Of a stretch of DNA of 47,695 nt, positions 8,145 to 16,220 are shown piece by piece (the stretch's first letter is position 1; every line of letters begins with the position of its first letter). Under the pieces are notes generated by a model. The model worked only from the letters and a program-made list of their open reading frames with translations, was not told the DNA's origin and made no database searches. The position numbers and the translations under genes were made by a program. Origin of the DNA: an uncultured Ruminococcus sp. (GTDB lineage Bacteria; Bacillota; Clostridia; Oscillospirales; Acutalibacteraceae); assembly GCA_902802985.1 (NCBI GenBank), contig CADCOE010000022.1, forward strand, positions 1 through 47,695. The letters are read 5' to 3'.

Positions 8145-8885
8145 ATGAGAAAATTTGTACGTTTACCGATCGTGGCTTTTTGTGCTGTCATAGCTTCGTC
8201 AATGGCGGCATTCTCTGTCAGTGCAGCAGACTGCAATACATTATGTGTTCCCGGTGTTGACAATGTCAATTCGTGTGTAGTTTCACTCAACAACTGTGGT
8301 ACCTGTGATGTTCAGAGTATCCTGTCAAACTGCGGCAACGCTGATGTACAGAAGATCATACAGCAGTGCGGCATTTTGCCGGATAATACTCAATGTACTT
8401 CCGATAACGGCGGTACAACGGTTCCCGATACCCCCTCTGGACAGTCTGCTGTATCACAGACACCGTCAGCAGAACCACAAAAGCAGACAACTGCCGATGC
8501 CGATTATGAAGTCAATGACTATGAAAAACAAGTCATCGTGCTTATTAACAACATACGCAAAGAAAACGGACTGAGTGAACTTACGATGAATACAGAGTTG
8601 TGCAAAGTGGCAAGGCTCAAGGCACAGGATATGCATAACAATCAGTATTTCAGCCATACTTCACCGACTTACGGAAGTCCGTTTGATATGATGAAACAGT
8701 TTGGCATTACGTATCGTACAGCAGGAGAAAATATCGCTATGGGTCAGACAACGCCCCAGGCAGTTGTCGATGCGTGGATGAACTCCGATGGACACAGAGC
8801 CAATATTTTGAATGCTTCCTATACACAAATAGGAATGGGCTATGTCAGCGATGGAAATTATTGGTCACAGATGTTTATTGGATAA
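8145..8885 (+). CDS. Secreted CAP-domain (SCP/YkwD-like) protein with a cysteine-rich N-terminus
   Basis: A 246-residue protein. Residues 1-28 are a clear signal peptide (MRKFVRLP, a hydrophobic core, SVSAADC). Residues about 29-85 hold eight cysteines in short repeats (NNCGTC, SNCGNADV, QQCGI). A polar Ser/Thr/Gln linker follows. The C-terminal CAP domain (about 126-246) shows NNIRKENGL, the histidine motif YFSHTSP, GENIAMG and WMNSDGHRANIL. The ribosome site AGGAGG is well placed, and the gene has its own promoter and terminator. CAP proteins of this bacterial group are extracellular and their biochemical role is mostly unknown. The even number of cysteines suggests disulfides, which is unusual in such proteins. 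A related CAP domain lies inside the LRR protein at 11565-14612. Confidence 0.9.
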   Translation: MRKFVRLPIVAFCAVIASSMAAFSVSAADCNTLCVPGVDNVNSCVVSLNNCGTCDVQSILSNCGNADVQKIIQQCGILPDNTQCTSDNGGTTVPDTPSGQSAVSQTPSAEPQKQTTADADYEVNDYEKQVIVLINNIRKENGLSELTMNTELCKVARLKAQDMHNNQYFSHTSPTYGSPFDMMKQFGITYRTAGENIAMGQTTPQAVVDAWMNSDGHRANILNASYTQIGMGYVSDGNYWSQMFIG

Positions 8886-8921
8886 TTTGATCTTAACATT
8901 ATATTATTCAATAGTTGATAC

Positions 8922-8967
8922 AAAAACAGATGGGCAACCTTCTTTCAGGGTGCCCATCTGTTTTTGA
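8922..8967. terminator. Bidirectional terminator between convergent genes
   Basis: A 15-bp stem (AAAAACAGATGGGCA paired with TGCCCATCTGTTTTT) surrounds a short loop. T-runs on one side and A-runs on the other serve the CAP gene (forward) and the LRR gene (reverse). Confidence 0.9.
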
Positions 8968-9026
8968 TTTTTACTGATTGACTGCCGATACATCAGACTG
9001 TCCGAAATAATGTCCGGATCGTCAGG

Positions 9027-11363
9027 CTATTTTGTGACGGTCAGAACGAAATATTTCTTTTCAATCTTTCCGGTGCTGTCCTTTACTTTAACACATACAT
9101 CGTATTTAACAGCGGCTGCCGGCGTAATCTTTACGGTTGCGTTTTCTTTATAAGATTGTGCGGTAGTCCATTGGCTGCTGGTTGATTTTTTGTAATAAAC
9201 TCCGTAGGTATAGGGAGTCTGACCGCCGCTTGCTTTGCCTGTTATAGTTACACTTTGACCCAGTTTAACGCTTTCAGACGATATGGTGGAGTTGTTTGTC
9301 AGAGGCTTCACCACATTGACCGTAAAATATTTTTTCTCAATAACACCGGTGCTGTCTTTTACCTTGACACATATATCGTATTTAACAGCAGCGGCAAGTT
9401 GGATGGTGACGGTTGCATTTGCTTTATAAGATTGTGCGGTAGTCCATTGGCTGCTGGTCGATTTTTTGTAATAAACTCCGTAGGTATAGGGATTTTGACC
9501 TCCGCTTGCATTTCCTGTGACCGTAATGCTTTCGCCAAGGTTGATCTGTGTTTTGGAAATAGTGGAATGATTAACCAGTTTTTCAACTTCTTTGACAATG
9601 ACGGTATAATACTTTGCACTGGAAACTCCTCTGTCATCACGTACGGTGACGCACAGCGAATATTCACCTGCGGCAGTGGGAGTAAATTGTATGGAGGAGT
9701 TGGTACTGAAATTCTGTACAGTCTTCCATTCATCTGAAGAACCTTTATAAGTGAGGGAATAGGTATATGGCAGTTTACCGCCGGTTGCGGAAGCATTGAC
9801 TGTAATGCTTTCACCCAGTTCGATATTGTCAGCACTGATCGTTGAAATATTCACCATACCCTCATACAATGCATTGAAAGTGATATGCTCGTTATGGGAA
9901 GCATAGTCATCTGCGGCAGTGTAAGCATAACCTGTCATTGTATAGTTCTCGACACCGGAATAGGTAGAGTTTTTATAGGTGTAGCCAAAGGCGTGTTCTC
10001 CTATATTGGTAACATTCTTGGGGATGGTGATGGATTGAAGGGCGGTATTGCAGAAAGAACACGATCCTATGGTTTTCAGACCGGAGCCGAGCTTGACATT
10101 GCTCAAAGAAGTGCATCCGTAGAAAGCACCGTTTTTAATAGAGGTGATCGTATTGGGAATGGTGATGGATTTCAGACTGGTGCAGAATTCAAACGCATAG
10201 CTGCCGATAGAGGTGATCGTAGACGGGAATGTGACAGACTGCAGTTTTGATGCCCCATAAAAAGCGTAGTTATTGAGCTGAGTCATACTGTTGGGCAGTG
10301 TAACACTCGTAACCGCTGTGTTGTTAAAAGCATAGCCGGCAATAGATGTTACAGGCAGCCCGTTGATGGAGTTAGGCAATACAAGGGCGGTTTCGGTACC
10401 GGTATAGTTTGTGATAGTAACATCGGTGCCGTTTGAATTGACAGAGTACTCCAGAACGGCTTGAAATGGAATATTATTATTCGTTGCATAAGTTTGAGCA
10501 GTGGTGTCCGGATAGCCTTTGATCAAAGTGAAGTTGGCGTTACGAGTGTGGGTACTGTCTTTATACTCAAATCCAAACGCATAGCTTCCGATGGTTCTGA
10601 CATTCTGAGGAATGTACACCGATGTCAGCCCTGTATTTTCAAAGGCATAGGAGTTGATATAGTTCAATTTGTTATTCAAAGTAACCGAGGTGAGTCCGGT
10701 ACAGCCATAGAAAGCCCTTGTACCTACAAGTGTAACGTTGGAGGGAAGAACGACCTCCTTAAGGGAAGTACAGTAACAGAAGGCATCTGAATTGATGGTA
10801 TTCAGGGAGTTTGGCAGGGAAACAGAAGCAAGTTTGTAGCAGCTTCTGAAGGCATCGTTCCCGATGCTGCTAATTCCATAAGGAATAGAGACAGATGTGA
10901 TGGTGGAATTGTTCTTGAATGCCTCCTTACCGATGGAAGTGACGGAATAACCGTTGATTTTTGAAGGGATAGAAATGCTGGTGTATATGTCGTTATATTT
11001 TGTAATAGTGATTGTTCCGTCCGAATTTTTTGTGTAAGAATAGGAAGCACAGAAGGGAATGCTGTGATTATTGGCATAGGTTTGTGCATAAGTGTCCTGT
11101 GTACCGTAGATTCGGAAATCACTCTTATGCTTATAGAAAGAATTGTCTCCTATTTTGGTTACGCCCTTAGGAATTAACACGGATGTAAGTTTTGAACAGT
11201 TATAGAAGGCATAATCGCCGATTTCGTTAGTGGTACCTGCCATTATAAAATGGCTTGAGGTCGTTCTGCCTTGGGGACAAAGCAGCAGTTTGGTTTTATC
11301 TTTGTTGTAGAGTGCACCGTTATAGGTGTTGTAATTACCGTCGGTTCCCTTAATCGTTATCAT
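9027..11363 (-). CDS. BspA-like leucine-rich repeat protein, lacking its own 5' end
   Basis: The longest ATG-initiated reading is 778 residues, but that ATG is inside an LRR unit and has no ribosome site or signal peptide. The same frame stays open upstream to 11564 and encodes further LRR-like sequence (for example SITIPATVTYLGDKVF). It is then bounded by the TGA (11567-11565) that ends the preceding LRR-CAP gene in the same frame. The protein holds many LRR_5/BspA units (SIGNDAFRSCYKLASVSLP type) up to about residue 500, then three Ig-like repeats of about 90 residues like those of the neighbouring surface proteins. It is either a 5'-truncated gene (pseudogene), or the distal half of a giant protein made only by TGA readthrough. 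The frame has no other stop over 845 codons, which argues against old decay. Confidence 0.7.
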   Translation of the reverse strand: MITIKGTDGNYNTYNGALYNKDKTKLLLCPQGRTTSSHFIMAGTTNEIGDYAFYNCSKLTSVLIPKGVTKIGDNSFYKHKSDFRIYGTQDTYAQTYANNHSIPFCASYSYTKNSDGTITITKYNDIYTSISIPSKINGYSVTSIGKEAFKNNSTITSVSIPYGISSIGNDAFRSCYKLASVSLPNSLNTINSDAFCYCTSLKEVVLPSNVTLVGTRAFYGCTGLTSVTLNNKLNYINSYAFENTGLTSVYIPQNVRTIGSYAFGFEYKDSTHTRNANFTLIKGYPDTTAQTYATNNNIPFQAVLEYSVNSNGTDVTITNYTGTETALVLPNSINGLPVTSIAGYAFNNTAVTSVTLPNSMTQLNNYAFYGASKLQSVTFPSTITSIGSYAFEFCTSLKSITIPNTITSIKNGAFYGCTSLSNVKLGSGLKTIGSCSFCNTALQSITIPKNVTNIGEHAFGYTYKNSTYSGVENYTMTGYAYTAADDYASHNEHITFNALYEGMVNISTISADNIELGESITVNASATGGKLPYTYSLTYKGSSDEWKTVQNFSTNSSIQFTPTAAGEYSLCVTVRDDRGVSSAKYYTVIVKEVEKLVNHSTISKTQINLGESITVTGNASGGQNPYTYGVYYKKSTSSQWTTAQSYKANATVTIQLAAAVKYDICVKVKDSTGVIEKKYFTVNVVKPLTNNSTISSESVKLGQSVTITGKASGGQTPYTYGVYYKKSTSSQWTTAQSYKENATVKITPAAAVKYDVCVKVKDSTGKIEKKYFVLTVTK
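9052..9580 (-). repeat. Two near-identical tandem 276-bp units encoding Ig-like repeats
   Basis: The last two C-terminal modules of the LRR gene recur with a 276-bp (92-codon) offset. For example, TATTTCTTTTCAAT at 9052 and TATTTTTTCTCAAT at 9328 start matching blocks, and a long stretch beginning TTATAAGATTGTGCGGTAG is shared almost exactly. The similarity at DNA level suggests recent duplication or gene conversion. Confidence 0.75.
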
Positions 11364-11564
11364 ATCAAGCTGGGAGGCACCCTCAAAGGTACCATGATCC
11401 GTAGTCTGTTCGGGTAAGAAACGGAAAGAGGGGCTATTGCCGCTAAAAATAAGACTGGCAACGCTCGAACCATTAAAAACTTTGTCTCCGAGGTATGTAA
11501 CAGTGGCAGGAATAGTAATGCTATTAAGTTTGCCGTTTTTGTTTTGAAAATCCGGAAAATTTTG

Positions 11565-14500
11565 TCAGCCGGTTACCTTCAGCATAAAGTATTTTTTAGC
11601 AACCGTACCGCTGCTGTCCTTGACTTTGACGCATACGTCATATGTGGCAGCAGTGCGGGGTTTGATAACAGCTGTTTTTTGAGTGCCGTAATTTTTGACG
11701 GTGATCCATTGAGAGGAATTAGCTTTTTTGTAGCTGACGGAGTAGGTGTAATCGCCTTTTCCTCCTGCTGCAAAAGCTTTTGTTTTAACATACTCTCCCA
11801 GTTTGATCGTCTGAGCTGAAATAGTGGATTTGTTAGTGAGCTGCCGTGTTACGCTGACGGTGAAATACTGTTTGGCAACCGTACCGCTGCTGTCTTTGAC
11901 TTTGACACACACATCATAATCAGCGATCGTGTTGGGAGTGAAAGTAACGGAGGTTTCTTCCTTAAAGTATTGAACAACTGTCCAGTTTTTGGAGGTGGAT
12001 TTTTTATAGCTGACGGCATAAGTATAAGTGCCTTTACCGCCTTCGGCGTCAGCTTTGATCCTGACAGCGTTTCCTAATGTGACATTTTTGGAAACAGTAG
12101 ATTGATTGACCAGCTTGTGCGTAGGAGTAACGGTGATTTTGGCAGTTGCTTTTCTGCCGTTAGCGGTGACAGCCACAATCGTTGCGGTACCTTCTTTGTT
12201 GGCGGTAATAGTGCCGCTGTCAGAGACAGACACAACGTTATTGTTTTTAGAGATCCAAGTGACGGATTTGTCGGTTGCCGTACTTGGTGTAATCGTGGCT
12301 TTCAGGGTGTATTGCTCCCCGACGCCGAGTGTCACAGCGGTTTTGTTCAGTTGAATGCCGGTAGGAGCAACTGTTTTGCCGTTTTGCACGGTGATCGTTT
12401 TAGTGCTGCTGTAATAAAGAGTACTTGCGGTGATGTCAATGGTTCCGTTCACTCTGCCGGTTACTATACCTTTAGCAGAAACCTCTGCCATTTTTTCATT
12501 GGAAGATTTCCATTTGATGTTGCCGTCATTTTCCAGTTTAGCTCTGCCTGTACCGCCTGCATTATTGATGTAAGCAGTTGCCTGCACTTTTTCGCCGGCA
12601 CGAACGGGGGAAGCAATGTCGAATGTAAACGTATCAAATTGGTAAGTATTGCTGCCGCCGAAAGAGAAGGAAGTGCTTGTGCCTGTCAGTGCATCGGAAA
12701 ACTTATCAACGGCAAAAGAAACCTGCTGTGTGATCGTTTTGTTGGCAGGCACGCTGCAATCAACGGTATCGCTTGCGGTGCCGAAACACTGTACCCAGTA
12801 ATAAGTTCCGTTGTGTCGGATACATCCGATACCAATAGAATGATAGGAAGTACCGAGAATATTTTTCTTATGACCATCCGAGTTCATCCACGAGGTCATT
12901 GCAGCAGACGGGGATGTCTGACCGCAGGCAATATTTTCAGCATTAATCATACTGTCCAATTCAAATACAGAGGAGCTGTCAGGCCGTGTATGAGAGAAAC
13001 AGAGGGCACATTCGCCGGCACGAAGCATAGCATCCTTCATTAGTTGGGAGTTGAGCACAAGAGGTTCCAGTCCATTGTTGGAGCGTTCTTCATTCACCAG
13101 CCTTAAAATTTCTTTAGCGTAATCGTAGTTCTTTTCGACCTTAACGGACACGCTTTGGAGTTCACGGTATCCATTGTAACCGAAAGACCGGAGTTTACTG
13201 TTCAGACAATAAATTCTGGTTTTTTCTCCGTTTCTGTAAAAACCGTAAGGATGGACATAATTGACGGAAGCAGGCAAAGTGATGCTGTTAAGGCTGCGGC
13301 AGAAAGCAAATGCGGCACGATTGACCGTGGTAAGGTTCGTCAGGCTGACATCAGTGAGAGCATAGCAATTCATAAAGGCTTGGAATGGGATTGCCTTCAC
13401 ACCGGTTGACTTAAATGATCGGAGGGAACTGCATTCGCCGAAGGTACCGTTGCCGATTTCCGTGATGTTAGAGGGAAATTCTACCTTTTCCAAACCGCTG
13501 CAGTAGGAAAATGCCAGATTGCCGATTTTACGGATACTTTTGCCGAAAGTGATATTTTTGAGAGAGGTGCAGCTGCGGAAACTCTGATTAGTAATTTCTT
13601 TCAAACCATTGCCGAAATGAACATCCGTAAGATTTTTGGAGTAGGAAAAAATATAATTTTCTGTTTCGGTAACATTGTCGGAAATGGTGACACTTTTTAA
13701 ATTGCAGTGTGTAAAGGATGATTCTGCTAATTTTGTGACACCGAAAGGAATGGTATAGCTGTCATCAGTTCTTCCGCCGGGGAACATAAAGAGCGTTTTG
13801 CCATTGTCAATATAGAGGACACCGTCCTTTTGACTGTAGGTCGGGTTGGTATTGTCAACGGTAAAATTTTCGATAGGAGTATCCAGAAAGGCGGTATTGG
13901 AGATGGACGTTACTTTGGCATTCACGTGGAAGGTGGTCAGCTTTGTTCTGCTCAGAGCATAGCCGCCGACAGAGGTGATACCGTTGGCTGTCAGGGAGTT
14001 CAAATGGTGGCATTCGGCAAATACACCATAGGTCAATGCAGTAACGGCAGAAGGTAAGGCAACACTTTTGAGGGCATAACACTCTGCAAAGGCACAGGTT
14101 CCTACAGAAGTCAAAGAGGACGGAACAGAAATGCTTTCAACATAGTTGAGATTATAGAATGCATAGTCTCCGATGGAAGTAATTCCTTCGGCAATTACGA
14201 TATGTTTGATGGAGGAACGCTTATCATACCACGGTGCATTGGAACGATAGCTATAACTGTCCATTGTGCCGCTGCCGGTGATTTTGAGAGTATCTCCGTC
14301 AAGCGTCCAGCTGACAGTACTGTCGTTATCGGCATCCTGAGCAGGTTCATCGTTGGTTTCATCAAGGTGAATGTAATGGTCGGGAGCAATGGCAATGTCC
14401 GGTAATTCTTCCAATTCGGCTGCGGCATCCGGAGCTTCTTCGGCGGCATCTCCGATCGGGGACATTTCTGCTGCGTCATCCCATTCGGCAGAAACAGCTA

Positions 14501-14612
14501 TTTCCTGCCCTGTTTCAGACAGAGCGGATACAGGTATCGCAAATGTGCTGAGAACCATTGCAGCAGAGATGGTTGCGGCAAAAATGACTTTTGCACGGTT
14601 TTTTCTTTTCAT
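11565..14612 (-). CDS. Secreted LRR (BspA-like) protein with CAP, Big_2 and Ig-like repeat domains
   Basis: A 1015-residue protein. Residues 1-31 are a signal peptide (MKRKNRAKVIFAATISAAMV..., cleavage after VSA). An acidic linker rich in Glu/Asp/Ala follows. BspA-like LRR units run from about 80 to 480 (ITSIGDYAFYN type). A CAP domain occupies about 500-640 (LVNEERSNNGLEPLVLNSQ start, FSHTRP, ENIACGQ, WMNSDGHKKNILG). A Big_2 Ig-like domain lies at about 745-830 (GIQLNKTAVTLGVGEQYTL start, VVSVSDSGTITA). Two modules of about 90 residues ending YFMLKVTG complete it. An AGAGGAG ribosome site precedes ATG 14612. It is probably a surface or extracellular adhesin-like protein; fusion of LRR and CAP in one chain is unusual. 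The TGA stop is followed in frame by more LRR coding sequence. Confidence 0.9.
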   Translation of the reverse strand: MKRKNRAKVIFAATISAAMVLSTFAIPVSALSETGQEIAVSAEWDDAAEMSPIGDAAEEAPDAAAELEELPDIAIAPDHYIHLDETNDEPAQDADNDSTVSWTLDGDTLKITGSGTMDSYSYRSNAPWYDKRSSIKHIVIAEGITSIGDYAFYNLNYVESISVPSSLTSVGTCAFAECYALKSVALPSAVTALTYGVFAECHHLNSLTANGITSVGGYALSRTKLTTFHVNAKVTSISNTAFLDTPIENFTVDNTNPTYSQKDGVLYIDNGKTLFMFPGGRTDDSYTIPFGVTKLAESSFTHCNLKSVTISDNVTETENYIFSYSKNLTDVHFGNGLKEITNQSFRSCTSLKNITFGKSIRKIGNLAFSYCSGLEKVEFPSNITEIGNGTFGECSSLRSFKSTGVKAIPFQAFMNCYALTDVSLTNLTTVNRAAFAFCRSLNSITLPASVNYVHPYGFYRNGEKTRIYCLNSKLRSFGYNGYRELQSVSVKVEKNYDYAKEILRLVNEERSNNGLEPLVLNSQLMKDAMLRAGECALCFSHTRPDSSSVFELDSMINAENIACGQTSPSAAMTSWMNSDGHKKNILGTSYHSIGIGCIRHNGTYYWVQCFGTASDTVDCSVPANKTITQQVSFAVDKFSDALTGTSTSFSFGGSNTYQFDTFTFDIASPVRAGEKVQATAYINNAGGTGRAKLENDGNIKWKSSNEKMAEVSAKGIVTGRVNGTIDITASTLYYSSTKTITVQNGKTVAPTGIQLNKTAVTLGVGEQYTLKATITPSTATDKSVTWISKNNNVVSVSDSGTITANKEGTATIVAVTANGRKATAKITVTPTHKLVNQSTVSKNVTLGNAVRIKADAEGGKGTYTYAVSYKKSTSKNWTVVQYFKEETSVTFTPNTIADYDVCVKVKDSSGTVAKQYFTVSVTRQLTNKSTISAQTIKLGEYVKTKAFAAGGKGDYTYSVSYKKANSSQWITVKNYGTQKTAVIKPRTAATYDVCVKVKDSSGTVAKKYFMLKVTG

Positions 14613-14679
14613 TATTTTTCTCCTCTGTTATTATTTTTCCTCATTTTGAAAAACTTTTAGCTAATATTACTACAAGTAT

Positions 14680-14708
14680 ATTATAGAGCAATTATTGGAA
14701 CATTTCAA
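14680..14708 (-). promoter_or_regulatory. Sigma-A promoter of the LRR-CAP gene
   Basis: Read on the reverse strand: TTGAAA (14708-14703), 17 bases, TATAAT (14685-14680), about 68 bases before the ATG at 14612. Confidence 0.8.
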
Positions 14709-14806
14709 CCCAAAAAATAAATTTCACATTAAAAATACCGGACGCAAAACAACGTGAAATCATCGACAAACCAACCAGCGGCTCATTTGATATAAGAATA
14801 AATGTC

Positions 14807-14835
14807 TTGCCTAATTGAGAACAACATTGTATAAT
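14807..14835 (+). promoter_or_regulatory. Putative promoter of hisS-aspS
   Basis: TTGCCT (14807-14812), a 17-base spacer and TATAAT (14830-14835). A start near 14842 would leave the upstream AAGGAGG (14836-14842) out of the transcript but keep the second ribosome site before ATG 14874. Confidence 0.6.
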
Positions 14836-14873
14836 AAGGAGGATGGTTTATAATGCGAAAGGAAGTATTGAGT

Positions 14874-16196
14874 ATGAAGTTGATTGCAAACGGAATGAAA
14901 GGAACGGCTGATGTACTCCCGTCAGAAAGCTATCAATGGCAGTTTGTCGAAGATATTATGACAGGTCAGGCAGCCTCTTACGGTTTTAAGGAGATCCGTA
15001 CTCCTGTATTTGAACATACGGAGCTGTTTAACCGATCGGTAGGTGATACTACCGATGTGGTACAAAAAGAAATGTATACTTTTACGACAAAGGGTGGAGA
15101 AAGCGTTACTTTACGTCCCGAAGGCACGGCAGGTGCTGCCAGAGCTATGCTGGAACACGGCGTCTATAATGACGGCTATCCAATCAAGGTATATTATCTG
15201 ACCTCGTGCTATCGCTATGAAAAACCTCAAAAAGGCAGACAGCGTGAATTTCATCAGTTTGGTATGGAAGTGTACGGCGCAGCCTCCTATTTTGCAGACG
15301 CTGAGGTGATTTGTGCAGCTAAATCCATTTTTGACCGATTGGGTGTACAAAATCTCAGTCTGGAGTTGAATTCTATTGGCTGTAAGAACTGCCGCCCGAA
15401 ATATCATAATGCATTGAAAGAATATTTTGAGGGCAGCAAAGATCAGCTCTGTGACACCTGTTTGTCCCGACTGGACAGAAATCCGATGAGAATACTCGAC
15501 TGCAAAAATCCCGAATGTGCAGAAGTGGCAGCCAAAGCTCCTACTGTACTTGACTATATCTGTGATGATTGCCGTGAACACTTTGACGGTGTTAAAAATT
15601 GCTTGGAAGCTGCTGATATATCATACACAGTCAATCCTCACATTGTAAGAGGATTGGATTATTATACAAGAACTGTATTCGAGTTTGTATCCGGTGACAT
15701 TGGTGCTCAGGGAACCGTATGCGGTGGTGGCCGTTATGACGGACTGATTGAAGAATTGGGTGGTCAGCCGACTCCTTCTCTCGGGTTCGGTATGGGTATT
15801 GAAAGACTGCTGCTGTTGCTGGAAAGCCAGAAAATCGAAATACCTGCACCGCCGGTCTGTGATCTTTATATTGCAGGTATGGGCGATGCCGCTAAAATGA
15901 AGGCGTTTCAGTTGGTAGAAGGCGTTCGTAATTCTTCTCTGATCGCACAGGGAGATATTGTCGGCAGAGGTTTGAAGGCTCAGATGAAGTATGCCGACAA
16001 AATTAAAGCAAAATTCAGTATGGTGATCGGTGATAATGAGCTTGCCGAAAACAAGGCAAAAATCAGAAATATGGTCAGCGGTAAGGAAACAGAAGTGCCG
16101 CTGGACGAAAATTTCTTTGACAGCTTCTTCAGTATTTATGTGGACAGCACCAGTGCGCAGCTGATAGAACAATTTGGTGATTTTGGTAATGAATAA
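14874..16196 (+). CDS. hisS: Histidyl-tRNA synthetase
   Basis: This class II enzyme charges tRNA(His) with histidine in the cytoplasm. About 440 residues from ATG 14874 is normal for the bacterial enzyme. Motif 2 is seen as YRYEKPQKGRQREFHQFGME, the histidine-specific motif as RGLDYYTRTVFEF, and motif 3 as GFGMGIERLLLL. A C-terminal anticodon-binding domain follows. The in-frame ATG 14853 would add seven residues and has a good AAGGAGG. ATG 14874 (GAAAGGAAG upstream) is preferred because family members begin just before the KGT.DVLP motif and because of the promoter position. No T-box is present. aspS follows after about 25 bases, so the two are probably co-transcribed. Confidence 0.95.
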   Translation: MKLIANGMKGTADVLPSESYQWQFVEDIMTGQAASYGFKEIRTPVFEHTELFNRSVGDTTDVVQKEMYTFTTKGGESVTLRPEGTAGAARAMLEHGVYNDGYPIKVYYLTSCYRYEKPQKGRQREFHQFGMEVYGAASYFADAEVICAAKSIFDRLGVQNLSLELNSIGCKNCRPKYHNALKEYFEGSKDQLCDTCLSRLDRNPMRILDCKNPECAEVAAKAPTVLDYICDDCREHFDGVKNCLEAADISYTVNPHIVRGLDYYTRTVFEFVSGDIGAQGTVCGGGRYDGLIEELGGQPTPSLGFGMGIERLLLLLESQKIEIPAPPVCDLYIAGMGDAAKMKAFQLVEGVRNSSLIAQGDIVGRGLKAQMKYADKIKAKFSMVIGDNELAENKAKIRNMVSGKETEVPLDENFFDSFFSIYVDSTSAQLIEQFGDFGNE

Positions 16197-16220
16197 TATA
16201 GGAAAGTAGTGGATAAGGTT

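Noticed and set aside
11565..11567. Selenocysteine at the TGA between the two LRR genes
   Set aside because: The residue does not align with a cysteine or redox motif, no SECIS-like hairpin follows, and the upstream protein ends where its homologous modules normally end.
12102..13043. Long forward-strand open frame (313 codons) opposite the LRR-CAP gene
   Set aside because: It has no ribosome site and no recognisable domain. It mirrors the codon pattern of the well-supported reverse gene with signal peptide and known domains.
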